In this document: piece after piece, positions 53,885 to 62,559 of the stretch
Position numbering within the stretch: the stretch's first letter is position 1
Layout: the number at the start of each line of letters is the position of its first letter
Source of the DNA: Bryobacteraceae bacterium
Lineage (GTDB): Bacteria > Acidobacteriota > Terriglobia > Bryobacterales > Bryobacteraceae
Length of the DNA: 64,000 nt
Assembly (NCBI GenBank): GCA_026002875.1
Contig: BPGE01000001.1
Span: 3,286,001-3,350,000 of the forward strand
Direction of reading: 5' to 3'
Translations under genes and position numbers: made by a program
Notes under the pieces: model-generated
The model's database searches: none
What the model was told of the DNA's origin: nothing
The model's input: only the letters and a program-made list of their open reading frames with translations

Positions 53885-55765
53885 TTAATTCAACCGCCAG
53901 CGCAAGCCCAGGCGCCACAGGCGGGGGCTGGCCAGAAGGGGCGCGGGGCTGAAGCCCGCGACGACGCGACGGTTGGCGGCGTTTTCGACCGCCGCGTGCG
54001 CCTCCACGGAGTCTGCCAGACGATAGCGGGCTGTCGCCTGCCAGACTCCAAAGCCGGGAAGCAGGAACAGATTGCGGTCGTCTTCGAATTGCGCCGTGGA
54101 AGCACGGAAACCCGCCGTTAGCGAAGTCCGCGCATTTTGCCAGCCGGTCAGGAATGAGCCCTGATGGCGCGGCGTCTGCGGGATCCGCTCTCCCGCATCG
54201 AAGCGCGCGTCGGCCAACAGCCACGCGGCTTCGGCGAACACGGCGCCGCGCCTCCATCGCGCCGTGGCTTCCGCGCCCCGCACGCGCGCCCCGCCGGCGT
54301 TGTCACGCTGGCGCGTGATCAGTTGCGGCGTGACGCTGCGCGTCACGTTCGTGATCAGCCCGCCGAGGCGGTTGTGAAACGCCGTCACGCTGATCCTCCA
54401 CGGACCGGAAGTGAAATCGCCGCCCGCTTCCACGCCCCGCAGCGACTCCGGCCGCAAGGCAGGGTTTGCCAGCGTCACGGAGTTGCCGACGCGGAATTCG
54501 CGATAGAGCTCGTTCAGAGTGGGGGCGCGGAGCGCACGGTAGGCGGAGATGCGGGCGCGCCACTTTTCCCCGCCCGCTGCCGCGCCGCCGTTCGGCATCC
54601 AGAAAGCGGCGCCGCTGCCTGGATCATGACGCCGCAGACCGCCGAAGAAGCGCAGGGGCCCCGCGGCGGACGAACCCTGAATGAACAGGCCGTGCTGTGT
54701 CTGCGCGCCGCCTCCCGTGCGCGAGCCGGCCGGATACAGCGTTTCGCGGGATTCGCCCCATGTTCGCACCGCGTCGCCTCCCGCTGTCAGGCTCCACCGT
54801 GCGCCAGCCCGCTGCCACAGCGCTGCGGCGCCCGTCGCGTCCGAAGGCACGCTCTGGCGCGACGTGAGCCGTTCGCTCTGCCGTCCGGCGCCGATGGAGC
54901 TGAACGCGGCCCGGTACTCCTCGCGCGAGTGATAGGCGAGGACGTTCACCGCGCCTGCGCCCGCCTGCTGCCACCAGTTGGCTGCCAGCGTGCCGGCGCC
55001 GGTCGAATTGCGCGTGAGCGTGGTTCCATTGGCGCGCTCCTCGGCCAGCGCATCGGCGCGCAGGAACAGGCGCCTTGTTCCGTCGTTGTACGAAGCGCGC
55101 AGCGCGCCGGAAGAGAAACGCACGCCCGCCCGCTCGTCCACCGGCCCGCGCGCCTCCTCCGGGACGATGAAAAACCCGTCCGTGTGCAGGGCGCGCAGGC
55201 TGGCACCGGCGCCCCAGTGTTTCGGGACTCCCGATTCGGCGCCGGCGGAAAGCTGATGCGTTCCTGCGTTGCCGCCTTCGTAGCCGAGCCACGCAGCGCG
55301 CGCACGCGGCTCGCGGCTGAACAGGGCGATCGTTCCGCCCATGGCTTTGTCGCCGAAGACGCTCAGCGGCGCGCCGCGCGTCACCTCGATGCGCTCGATC
55401 AGTTCCGGATCGAGCCGCGTCCAGTAAATCCATCCGCCGAACGGGCTGTTGGCGGGCGCGCCGTCCCACAACAGCAGCGTGCGGCTGGCGCCTGTCGAGC
55501 CCAGCCCGCGCAGGCTGATGCCCTGGGTTGTAGGATTGGCCGCCAGCGATGACGTACGGCGGAAGAGAGTGAAGCCCGGCACCATGCGCAGCCGGTCGTC
55601 CAGATTGACGCCGGGCAGCTGCGAGATGCGCGGCGCGTCCATTAGCGTGACGTGGGCGGGCGCTTCCGCCGAGACCGCGGCGGTGACGGTGATCGACGTC
55701 TCAACCGGCGCCGCGGCGGGCGGACTCGCCGGTTGCCCAGTGGCCAGGAGACACAATGCGGGCAT
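53885..55765 (-). CDS. TonB-dependent receptor, BtuB/vitamin-type size
   Basis: 626 residues from the ATG at 55765 (MPALCLLATGQPA), with a short signal peptide. The plug domain has QLPGVNLDDRLRMVPGFTLFRRTSS, LRGLGSTGASRTLLLWDGAPANSPFGGWIYW and IERIEVTRGAPLSVFGDKAMGGTIALFS. The barrel has typical alternating strands and ends LRWRLN. The size fits vitamin B12 or siderophore-type receptors; the ligand is not evident. Its start overlaps the end of the upstream DUF58 gene by 65 bp, an unusually deep overlap. Confidence 0.87.
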   Translation of the reverse strand: MPALCLLATGQPASPPAAAPVETSITVTAAVSAEAPAHVTLMDAPRISQLPGVNLDDRLRMVPGFTLFRRTSSLAANPTTQGISLRGLGSTGASRTLLLWDGAPANSPFGGWIYWTRLDPELIERIEVTRGAPLSVFGDKAMGGTIALFSREPRARAAWLGYEGGNAGTHQLSAGAESGVPKHWGAGASLRALHTDGFFIVPEEARGPVDERAGVRFSSGALRASYNDGTRRLFLRADALAEERANGTTLTRNSTGAGTLAANWWQQAGAGAVNVLAYHSREEYRAAFSSIGAGRQSERLTSRQSVPSDATGAAALWQRAGARWSLTAGGDAVRTWGESRETLYPAGSRTGGGAQTQHGLFIQGSSAAGPLRFFGGLRRHDPGSGAAFWMPNGGAAAGGEKWRARISAYRALRAPTLNELYREFRVGNSVTLANPALRPESLRGVEAGGDFTSGPWRISVTAFHNRLGGLITNVTRSVTPQLITRQRDNAGGARVRGAEATARWRRGAVFAEAAWLLADARFDAGERIPQTPRHQGSFLTGWQNARTSLTAGFRASTAQFEDDRNLFLLPGFGVWQATARYRLADSVEAHAAVENAANRRVVAGFSPAPLLASPRLWRLGLRWRLN

Positions 55766-56807
55766 CCACCCAGCCGCTTTCTTCCAGGCGCGCGGGCGAT
55801 GCGCTGAACACCACGGTGACCGTCGGCTCATCCAGGGGACGCAGGGAGGCGGCGCGGCGGCGGGGCTCGACCAGCGCCAAATATTTTAGGATAGCGTAGA
55901 CGTCGTTTTCCACCGGCACGAGCGTCTCCCAGTTCTGCGAACGGAACCGGATGCGCGCCCCGCGCTGCGCCATCCGCCAGGCGAGATAGGCGCAACACTC
56001 GACCGCGCGCTCGAACCACTCGCGGTGCTCTTCGCCGGCTTCCAGATCGAGCACCAGCGTGATGAGATGCTCCTGTTCGCGCGCGAACTCGCGGACCAGC
56101 AGCTCTCCCGTGTGCGCCGTGGCGCGCCAGTCGACGTGGCGCGCGCTTTCGAATGGAATGTAGGGGCGGATGCGGTAAAAATCCTGGCCGAGTCCGCGGA
56201 ACAGGGTCTCGGCGTCGCCATGCACCTCCGCCAGCAGCAGCTCGAAGCCGGGCTGCGGCTCGATGGAAGGATACACGAGCACGTCCTGCTTCATCGTCAC
56301 GCGGGCGCGCCGCTCGGCGAAGCCAAAGGGAAACGCCGTGGAGAACAGGAAGCTGTCCTCGGCATGCACGCCGCGCCGCGGGAAGCGCGCCTCCACGGTG
56401 GTTTCCACGGCGGCGCCGCCGGGGATGACAGGAAAATACAGGTCCGCGGCAAAGACTTCCGTTCCCGCGCCGGCAAGGCGGATCGAGAACGACGGCATCC
56501 GCTTTTTCATGTTGCAGAGAACGAGCCGCGCCGGCACGCGCTGCCGCGCGCAGACATGCTCGGGCAGGTGGATCTCGAGCTCGAGGCCGGCGATTCCGAT
56601 GCGGCTGATGAAGCTGCTCACCAGCAGAACGGAGAGCATGGCGGCCAGCAGCAGAAAGAGGAGGTTGTTGCCGGACGCGAAACCCGCGCCGCCCACCAGC
56701 AATGCCGCGGAGAGGAACAGCAGGCCGCGCGTGGTGATGCGCTCGCGCACGCGGTGCTCGAGCCACCGCCGCAAGCCAGCGCCCGAATCCCGCCACCAGT
56801 CCATCAT
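55701..56807 (-). CDS. DUF58 domain protein
   Basis: 368 residues with two N-terminal membrane segments (about 27-70). The DUF58 motif is YIPFESARHVDWRATAHTGELLVREFAREQE (about 225-255). DUF58 proteins usually sit beside MoxR ATPases and VWA or transglutaminase proteins; none of these are next to it here. The first two codons are both ATG, so the start could be 56807 or 56804. Confidence 0.87.
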   Translation of the reverse strand: MMDWWRDSGAGLRRWLEHRVRERITTRGLLFLSAALLVGGAGFASGNNLLFLLLAAMLSVLLVSSFISRIGIAGLELEIHLPEHVCARQRVPARLVLCNMKKRMPSFSIRLAGAGTEVFAADLYFPVIPGGAAVETTVEARFPRRGVHAEDSFLFSTAFPFGFAERRARVTMKQDVLVYPSIEPQPGFELLLAEVHGDAETLFRGLGQDFYRIRPYIPFESARHVDWRATAHTGELLVREFAREQEHLITLVLDLEAGEEHREWFERAVECCAYLAWRMAQRGARIRFRSQNWETLVPVENDVYAILKYLALVEPRRRAASLRPLDEPTVTVVFSASPARLEESGWVDARIVSPGHWATGESARRGAG

Positions 56808-56844
56808 GCGGCTGCCCTCATTCTGTCATAATGGCCGTTTCTTT

Positions 56845-58191
56845 ATGCCTGCAGAACCCGCCCAGCCCGTGCGCCTGCTGCGCTCGCTCGGCCTGTTCCA
56901 GCTCATCGTGATGGGCGTCATCATGGTGCAGCCTACGGCGCCGATGCCGCCCTTCGGCGCCATCAGCGCCGGGGCCAACGGCCACGTGGTTACGGCCGTG
57001 CTCATCGCCATGTTCGCGATGATGCTGACCGCGCTGAGCTACGGGCGCATGGCGCGGGCGTACCCGGCGGCGGGCAGCGCCTACACCTACGTCGCCCGCG
57101 AGCTGCACCCCGCGCTCGGCTATTTCACCGGCTGGAGCATGCTGCTCGACTACATGGTGAACCCGCTGATCTGCGTCATCTGGTGTTCGAAGGCGCTGAT
57201 GGGACTGTTCCCGGGCACGCCGTTCTGGATGTGGGCAAGCGCGTTCGCCCTGCTGTTCACGGGCCTCAATCTGCGGCGCATCACCGCAACGGCGCGCACA
57301 AACGAATTTCTGACAGCCGTGATGGGCGTAGTCATCCTCTGGACCCTCGGCGCCTGCGTCCGCTATCTGATGCAGCTGCCTGATCTCGACGCACAGCGTT
57401 TCATCACCCCCTTTTACGATCCGGAGCGGTTTTCGTGGAGGTCGCTTTCGAACGGCGCATCGATCGCCGTGCTCACCTATATCGGCTATGACGGCATCGC
57501 CACGCTGTCAGAGGAAGCCAAAGATCCGCGACGCAACATCCTGCGGGCGATGGTGGCGACGTGCTTCATCATCGGCGTTTTGTCCGCCGTGGAAGTCTAC
57601 GCTGCACAGCTGGTCTGGCCCGCCGCCGAACCGTACCCCGACCCGGATACTGCGTATCTGGCCATCGCCCGCCGCGCGGGAGGCGAGATTCTGTTTCAAA
57701 CACTTTCGTGGACTCTTGTTGTGGCCACCATCGGCTCCGCCTCGGGGGCGCTGCTGGCGGGAGCGCGGCTGCTGTATGGCATGGGGCGCGACAACGCCAT
57801 TCCGAAGTCCTTCTTCGGCTACCTGCACCCGAAGACGCGCGTGCCGAGCCGCAACGTGATGTTCATGGGCGCGCTGGCTCTTCTCGGCGCGTTCGCGATC
57901 TCTTATCAGACGGGCGCCGAGCTGCTGAACTTCGGCGCGCTGATCGGCTTCATGGGCGTCAACGTGTCGAGCCTGGTGCACTACTACATCCGCGAACGCG
58001 ACCGGCACTGGACGCATCTGGTGGCGCCGGCGGCGGGCTTCCTCGTCTGTCTCTACCTGTGGCTCAGCCTGAGCTGGATCGCCAAGATCGCCGGCTTCGC
58101 GTGGCTGGCTTTCGGCGTGGCCTACGGCGCCTGGAAGACCGGCGGCTTCAAGCGCGACATCATCCGCTTCGAGATTCCTTCCGACGAATGA
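56845..58191 (+). CDS. APC-superfamily amino acid permease
   Basis: 448 residues from the ATG at 56845; longer in-frame extensions read into the DUF58 gene and are not used. About 12 membrane segments are visible. FGAISAGANGHVVTAVLIAMFAMMLTALSYGRMARAYPAAGSAYTYV is the APC signature of TM1-2. A mid region IAVLTYIGYDGIATLSEEAKDPRRNILRAM is typical of TM6. It is probably an importer or exchanger of an amino acid or amine in the inner membrane; the substrate is unknown. Confidence 0.9.
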   Translation: MPAEPAQPVRLLRSLGLFQLIVMGVIMVQPTAPMPPFGAISAGANGHVVTAVLIAMFAMMLTALSYGRMARAYPAAGSAYTYVARELHPALGYFTGWSMLLDYMVNPLICVIWCSKALMGLFPGTPFWMWASAFALLFTGLNLRRITATARTNEFLTAVMGVVILWTLGACVRYLMQLPDLDAQRFITPFYDPERFSWRSLSNGASIAVLTYIGYDGIATLSEEAKDPRRNILRAMVATCFIIGVLSAVEVYAAQLVWPAAEPYPDPDTAYLAIARRAGGEILFQTLSWTLVVATIGSASGALLAGARLLYGMGRDNAIPKSFFGYLHPKTRVPSRNVMFMGALALLGAFAISYQTGAELLNFGALIGFMGVNVSSLVHYYIRERDRHWTHLVAPAAGFLVCLYLWLSLSWIAKIAGFAWLAFGVAYGAWKTGGFKRDIIRFEIPSDE

Positions 58192-58244
58192 CCGGCGCGG
58201 CAGGGCCTCCGGGCCGGCCTTGCTAGACTGGGAGATTCACGGAA

Positions 58245-59267
58245 ATGCTGGATTCCACGCTATCGGACATCGAAGCGCGCGCGCTGTCCGCGATCGAGAA
58301 CGCAGCGGACGCCGCGGCGCTGGAACAGGCCCGCGTCGAGTTCCTGGGACGCAAGGGGGCTCTCGCGCAGATCGGCAAGGATCTCGGCAAGCTTTCTCCT
58401 GAAGAGCGCGCACGGATCGGCAAGCTGCTGAACTCTGTCAAGCAGACGATCGAGCAGCGGTTCGAGACGAAGAAGACGTGGTTCGAAGAGCAGGCCCTGC
58501 GCGCGCGGCTGGACGCCGAGTGGCTCGACGTCACGCTGCCCGCGCCCGGAACGCGGCCTGGTTCGCTGCATCCGCTGACTCAGATCCAGAAGGAGCTGGA
58601 AGACCTGTTCACGAGCCTCGGATTCGCCGTCGTGGACGGGCCGGAAGTGGAAACCGAGTGGCACAACTTCGACGCGTTGAACATCCCGCCGGCGCATCCG
58701 GCGCGTGATGCCCAGGACACATTCTGGCTGGAAAACGGGCACCTCCTGCGCACGCATACCTCGCCCGTTCAGGTGCGCGCCATGGAGCGGTTCGGCGCGC
58801 CGCTGCGCATCATCGCGCCCGGGCGCGTGTTCCGCAACGAGGAAGTGGACGCGAGCCACGAGCATACGTTCTACCAGCTGGAAGGCATGATGGTCGACCG
58901 CGACGTCAGCATCGGCCACATGCTGTACTTCATGAAGACGCTGCTCGAGGCGATCTTCCGCCGCGAAGTGACCGTGCGTCTGCGTCCTGGCTTCTTCCCG
59001 TTCGTCGAGCCGGGCTTCGAGCTGGACATTCAATGCCTGCTGTGCGGCGGCGCGGGCTGCCCGGTATGCAAGCAGAGCGGCTGGGTGGAACTTCTGCCCT
59101 GCGGGCTGGTGCATCCGAACGTGCTGCGCGCGGGCGGCATTGATCCGCTCGAGTGGAACGGCTTCGCTTTCGGGCTCGGACTGACGCGGCTTGTCATGAT
59201 GCGCTACGCCATTGATGACATCCGGCTGCTCCAGTCGGGCGACCTGCGATTTCTCCAGCAATTCTAG
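58245..59267 (+). CDS. pheS: Phenylalanyl-tRNA synthetase alpha subunit
   Basis: 340 residues. An N-terminal coiled coil (about 5-90) leads to the class II core, with motif 2 GRVFRNEEVDASHEHTFYQLEGMM and motif 3 NGFAFGLGLTRLVMM. Zinc-type cysteines (CLLCGGAGCPVC) lie in between. It makes the catalytic subunit of the (alpha-beta)2 enzyme and is followed 12 bp later by pheT. Confidence 0.97.
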   Translation: MLDSTLSDIEARALSAIENAADAAALEQARVEFLGRKGALAQIGKDLGKLSPEERARIGKLLNSVKQTIEQRFETKKTWFEEQALRARLDAEWLDVTLPAPGTRPGSLHPLTQIQKELEDLFTSLGFAVVDGPEVETEWHNFDALNIPPAHPARDAQDTFWLENGHLLRTHTSPVQVRAMERFGAPLRIIAPGRVFRNEEVDASHEHTFYQLEGMMVDRDVSIGHMLYFMKTLLEAIFRREVTVRLRPGFFPFVEPGFELDIQCLLCGGAGCPVCKQSGWVELLPCGLVHPNVLRAGGIDPLEWNGFAFGLGLTRLVMMRYAIDDIRLLQSGDLRFLQQF

Positions 59268-59279
59268 AGGTGACCGGCA

Positions 59280-61625
59280 GTGAAGTTCTCCTGCAACTGG
59301 CTGCGCGAGCTGGTGCCCGGGCTGGATCTCCATCCCCGGGATCTGGCGCGGCTCATCACGATGAAGACCGCCGAATGCGAAGGCGTCGAGCCGTACGCGC
59401 CCTGGCTGGAAGCCGTGGTGGCTGCGCGCGTTCTCTCCATCGAGCCGATGGAAGGCTCGCAGAACGTCAAGGCTCTGGTCGATGCCGGACCTGAATATGG
59501 CCGGCGGACCGTCGTATGCGGCGCGCCGAATTGCCGCGCGGGACTGCTCACGGCGTTCGTGCCTCCCGGAGTGACCGTCGCAGGCGGAAAACACGTCCGG
59601 TCGGTTGTGATTCAGGGCGTCGAGAGCCAGGGCATGCTCGCCTCCGGCGCCGAGCTCGGACTGAACCGCGACAACGCGGGCATCCTGGAGCTGGAAGGCG
59701 CCGAGCCGGGCGCGCCCCTGCCAGGCTGCCCGGTGGACCACGTCATCGAAGTGGACAACAAGAGCCTCACGCACCGTCCCGATCTGTGGGGCCATCTGGG
59801 CATGGCGCGCGAGGTGGCGGCCATCACTTCGCTCAGGCTTGCCGATCCCGTTCGCGAGGGCCTCATTCCTGATGGCGAGCCGGCGTGGCGCGTGGACATC
59901 CGGGACTTCGACCTGTGTCCGCGGTACTCGGCGCTGGTCTTCGAGAACGTGACGGTAGGGCCATCGCCGCTGTGGCTGCAGGCAAGGCTGGAAGCGCTCG
60001 GCCTGAACCCGATCTCCAATATCGTCGACGTGACGAACTACGTCATGGCCGAGCTCGCCGAGCCCATGCACGCCTTCGACGCGGATCTGCTGCATGGCAA
60101 CACGATCATCGTGCGCCGGGCTGAAGACGGCGAAGAGTTCGCCGCGCTGAACGGCGAGAGCTACCGCCTCTCGCCCGCAAATCTTGTCATCGCCGACGGG
60201 AAGGGCGCTGTCGCACTGGCTGGCGTCATCGGCGGGGCTGGCTCGGCAATCCGCGAATCGACCACCCGGATCGTGCTCGAGAGCGCCAACTTCGAGCCCT
60301 CCAGCATCCGCCGCACCTCCGCGGCGCTGAAGCTGCGCACTGATGCTTCCATGCGCTTTGAAAAAGCGCAGGACCCGGTGAACACCGTGCGCGCGCTCGC
60401 GCGCGCCGTCGAGCTGTTCCGCATCGTTTCCCCCGGCATCCGGCTTGTCGGCGGGCTGGTGGATTCGTGGCGCAAGGCGCCGCCGCCGCCCCCCATCGAG
60501 CTCGACATGGAATGGCTCGAGCGCCGTCTTGGGCGTTCCATTGGGAAAGAAGAGGTCCGGCGCATTCTCGAATCGCTCTCCTTCGGTGTCGAGGAGCGGC
60601 GGGCGGGAGTATTTCAGGTGGCCGTCCCCTCCTGGCGCGCCACCAAGGACGTGTCGATCCGGGAGGATCTGCTCGAAGAAGTCGGGCGCATGGTCGGCTA
60701 CGACACCGTTCCTCCCGCAGCGCCGCTGATGCCTGTGCGCCGCCCGTGGGTGAACGAGGAGCGGCTGTTCCACCACGCCGTGCGGCAGATGGCCGCCGCG
60801 CAGGGCTTCACCGAGGTCTCCAACTATTCGTTCATCAGCGAAGAAATGGCCGCACGGTTCGGCTTTGCGCCCGGGGATCACCTGCGCGTGTCGAACCCGA
60901 TCTCCAGCGAGCAGACGCTGATGCGCCTGAGCCTGCTGCCGGGCGTGCACAAGAACATTTGCGACAATGCCCGCTTTTACGACGAGTTCCGCCTGTTCGA
61001 GATCGGCAACGAGATCCACAAGCGGGAAGGCAGGGAACTGCCGCGCGAGGTTCCGCATCTGATGGCGGCCGTCTTTACGCGCGGCGGCGGGCGGGAAGCC
61101 CTGTTCGAACTGAAGCGCCTGGCGGAATGCCTGATGCCGGGCTGCGAGACCCGGCCAGCCGAGGCGCGCGCCTATGAACATCCGGCGCGGACGGGGGAAA
61201 TCGTCTGGCGCGGCGCGGTGTTGGGACGGCTGTTCGAACTGCATCCGCGTTTTGTCGAAAACGGCCGCGCCGCGGTTCTGGATCTCGACCTGGCGGAGAT
61301 GTTCGCCCTCGGGCCGCTGCCGAAGAAATACACGCCGCTGCGGCGGTTCCCTGAAAGCGAGTTCGACCTGTCCGTGGTGGCGGGCCTGCGCGTCCACTGC
61401 GCCGAGCTGGCCGCGCGCATCCGCGATGCCGCCGGCGCGCTGTGCGAACGGGTGCAGTATCTGTACTCGTACCAGGGCAAGCCGCTGCCGGAGGACCGGC
61501 AAAGCCTGACGTTCCGGGTGACGCTGGCAGCGCCGGATCATACCCTGACGAGCGAGGAAGTCGCGGGAGTGCGCGGCCGCATCATCGGCGCTCTGGAAGC
61601 GGCTGGTTTCGCGATCCGGCAATAA
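59280..61625 (+). CDS. pheT: Phenylalanyl-tRNA synthetase beta subunit
   Basis: 781 residues from a GTG at 59280 with AGAGGTG upstream. An EMAP-like tRNA-binding domain (about 40-150: VVCGAPNCRAGLLTAFVPPGV, SQGMLASGAELGL) is followed by the B3/B4 editing domain, the B5 domain and the catalytic-like core (RVSNPISSEQTLMRLSLLPGVHKN). A C-terminal anticodon-binding domain of the FDX-ACB type (about 690-781) ends the protein. It is the tRNA-recognition and editing subunit. Confidence 0.96.
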   Translation: MKFSCNWLRELVPGLDLHPRDLARLITMKTAECEGVEPYAPWLEAVVAARVLSIEPMEGSQNVKALVDAGPEYGRRTVVCGAPNCRAGLLTAFVPPGVTVAGGKHVRSVVIQGVESQGMLASGAELGLNRDNAGILELEGAEPGAPLPGCPVDHVIEVDNKSLTHRPDLWGHLGMAREVAAITSLRLADPVREGLIPDGEPAWRVDIRDFDLCPRYSALVFENVTVGPSPLWLQARLEALGLNPISNIVDVTNYVMAELAEPMHAFDADLLHGNTIIVRRAEDGEEFAALNGESYRLSPANLVIADGKGAVALAGVIGGAGSAIRESTTRIVLESANFEPSSIRRTSAALKLRTDASMRFEKAQDPVNTVRALARAVELFRIVSPGIRLVGGLVDSWRKAPPPPPIELDMEWLERRLGRSIGKEEVRRILESLSFGVEERRAGVFQVAVPSWRATKDVSIREDLLEEVGRMVGYDTVPPAAPLMPVRRPWVNEERLFHHAVRQMAAAQGFTEVSNYSFISEEMAARFGFAPGDHLRVSNPISSEQTLMRLSLLPGVHKNICDNARFYDEFRLFEIGNEIHKREGRELPREVPHLMAAVFTRGGGREALFELKRLAECLMPGCETRPAEARAYEHPARTGEIVWRGAVLGRLFELHPRFVENGRAAVLDLDLAEMFALGPLPKKYTPLRRFPESEFDLSVVAGLRVHCAELAARIRDAAGALCERVQYLYSYQGKPLPEDRQSLTFRVTLAAPDHTLTSEEVAGVRGRIIGALEAAGFAIRQ

Positions 61626-61720
61626 CAGGCCCCGGAGCTTCCGGCAAACTGACAGGCGCGGGCAGGGCGCTCTTCCGCACGCGCTTCCGGAAGACATCCG
61701 GACCCGCCCGGGCAATGAAA

Positions 61721-61758
61721 CGGGGGAGCGGAACGTCAGCGGAGATTCCGCTCCCCCG
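61721..61758. terminator. Hairpin between pheT and the small unknown gene
   Basis: A 13-bp perfect stem (CGGGGGAGCGGAA / TTCCGCTCCCCCG) with a 12-nt loop lies about 95 bp after the pheT stop, between two convergent genes. No long T-run follows on either strand, so it is probably a weak or Rho-assisted terminator. Confidence 0.55.
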
Positions 61759-61783
61759 GCGACGGTCAGGCTACTGGCAGAAC

Positions 61784-62176
61784 TCAGAAGCTCCGCACGA
61801 CGACATTGGTCTTCCGTCTGATTTTCGCCCCGGTGTAGAGATTGTGCAGCGTCAGCAGGCCGTACACCTCATCGGTGCCCCAGTCTTCGTCCAGCAGGCT
61901 CACTCCGACAGTGACGTCGAAGGTCACCTTTTCCCGCGCCGCGGGCGTGGCGTCGGGGAATACCTTGGTCGAGTAGCTGAACAGGAAGTCGTCCGGGTTG
62001 AGCCACATTCCGAGATCCTCGCCCCACAGGGAGCAATGCAGAATGAATTTCAACCCTTCCTTCATCTCATTCATTTCGTATGCGGTGAAAACCACCTCGC
62101 ACGTCACCACGCATCGCGCCAGCTTTTTTGCTGAATCGACAGTGATGTTCAATCGCGGGCTGACTACACTGGCCAT
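61784..62176 (-). CDS. Hypothetical small protein
   Basis: 130 residues from the ATG at 62176 with AAGGAG 9 bases upstream; a longer frame upstream is not credible. The sequence is beta-rich and hydrophilic with acidic/aromatic strands (HCSLWGEDLGMWLNPDDFLFSY, SLLDEDWGTDEVYGLLTLHN). It has no signal peptide, membrane segment or motif I recognise. It may be a phage-tail-like or immunity-like beta sandwich, but that is a guess. It is a single gene with an AT-rich upstream region containing a candidate promoter. Confidence 0.65.
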   Translation of the reverse strand: MASVVSPRLNITVDSAKKLARCVVTCEVVFTAYEMNEMKEGLKFILHCSLWGEDLGMWLNPDDFLFSYSTKVFPDATPAAREKVTFDVTVGVSLLDEDWGTDEVYGLLTLHNLYTGAKIRRKTNVVVRSF

Positions 62177-62559
62177 GTTGGATTTCTCCTTGAGACCGCG
62201 CATGCCCGCCGCCTGGCCCGGGCGCGCCTCGATGCGGCGCCAGCCGGGACGCCAGCCAGCAGCGGAAATGACGCTCCTCCGTTGCGGGAGCCCGCCTTGC
62301 CCCTCGCGGGCCTCCCGGTTGTCACGCGGTACGCGCTTTGATCCCAGCGCTCCGAAAATCCGTCTGGGGTATTTGTAGTCGATTTGCGCTTCCGATTGCA
62401 AAGAAAATAGTCCCTGATTTTTTGCTGGAACTTTAGTTTTCCCGCATAGGAAGAACATCCCTGATTCGGATTCCCCGTCTGTTCTCCGGTCTTCCTGTCC
62501 GGAGCGCCGGGTGCGGGCGGAAGGGCGGCCGAATGAGCGGGACGCGGAAAAGGAGTATT
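62177..62559. other. Intergenic region, AT-rich in its centre
   Basis: About 380 bp without a gene separate two divergent units. Around 62360-62460 the sequence is much more AT-rich than average. On the minus strand TTGCAA (62396-62401) and TACAAA (62372-62377), 18 bp apart, could be a promoter for the 130-residue gene. No repeat was found. Confidence 0.5.

Noticed and set aside
58260-61715. 1,151-codon minus-strand frame opposite pheS-pheT
   Set aside because: pheS and pheT are unambiguous on the plus strand; this is a GC-driven shadow.
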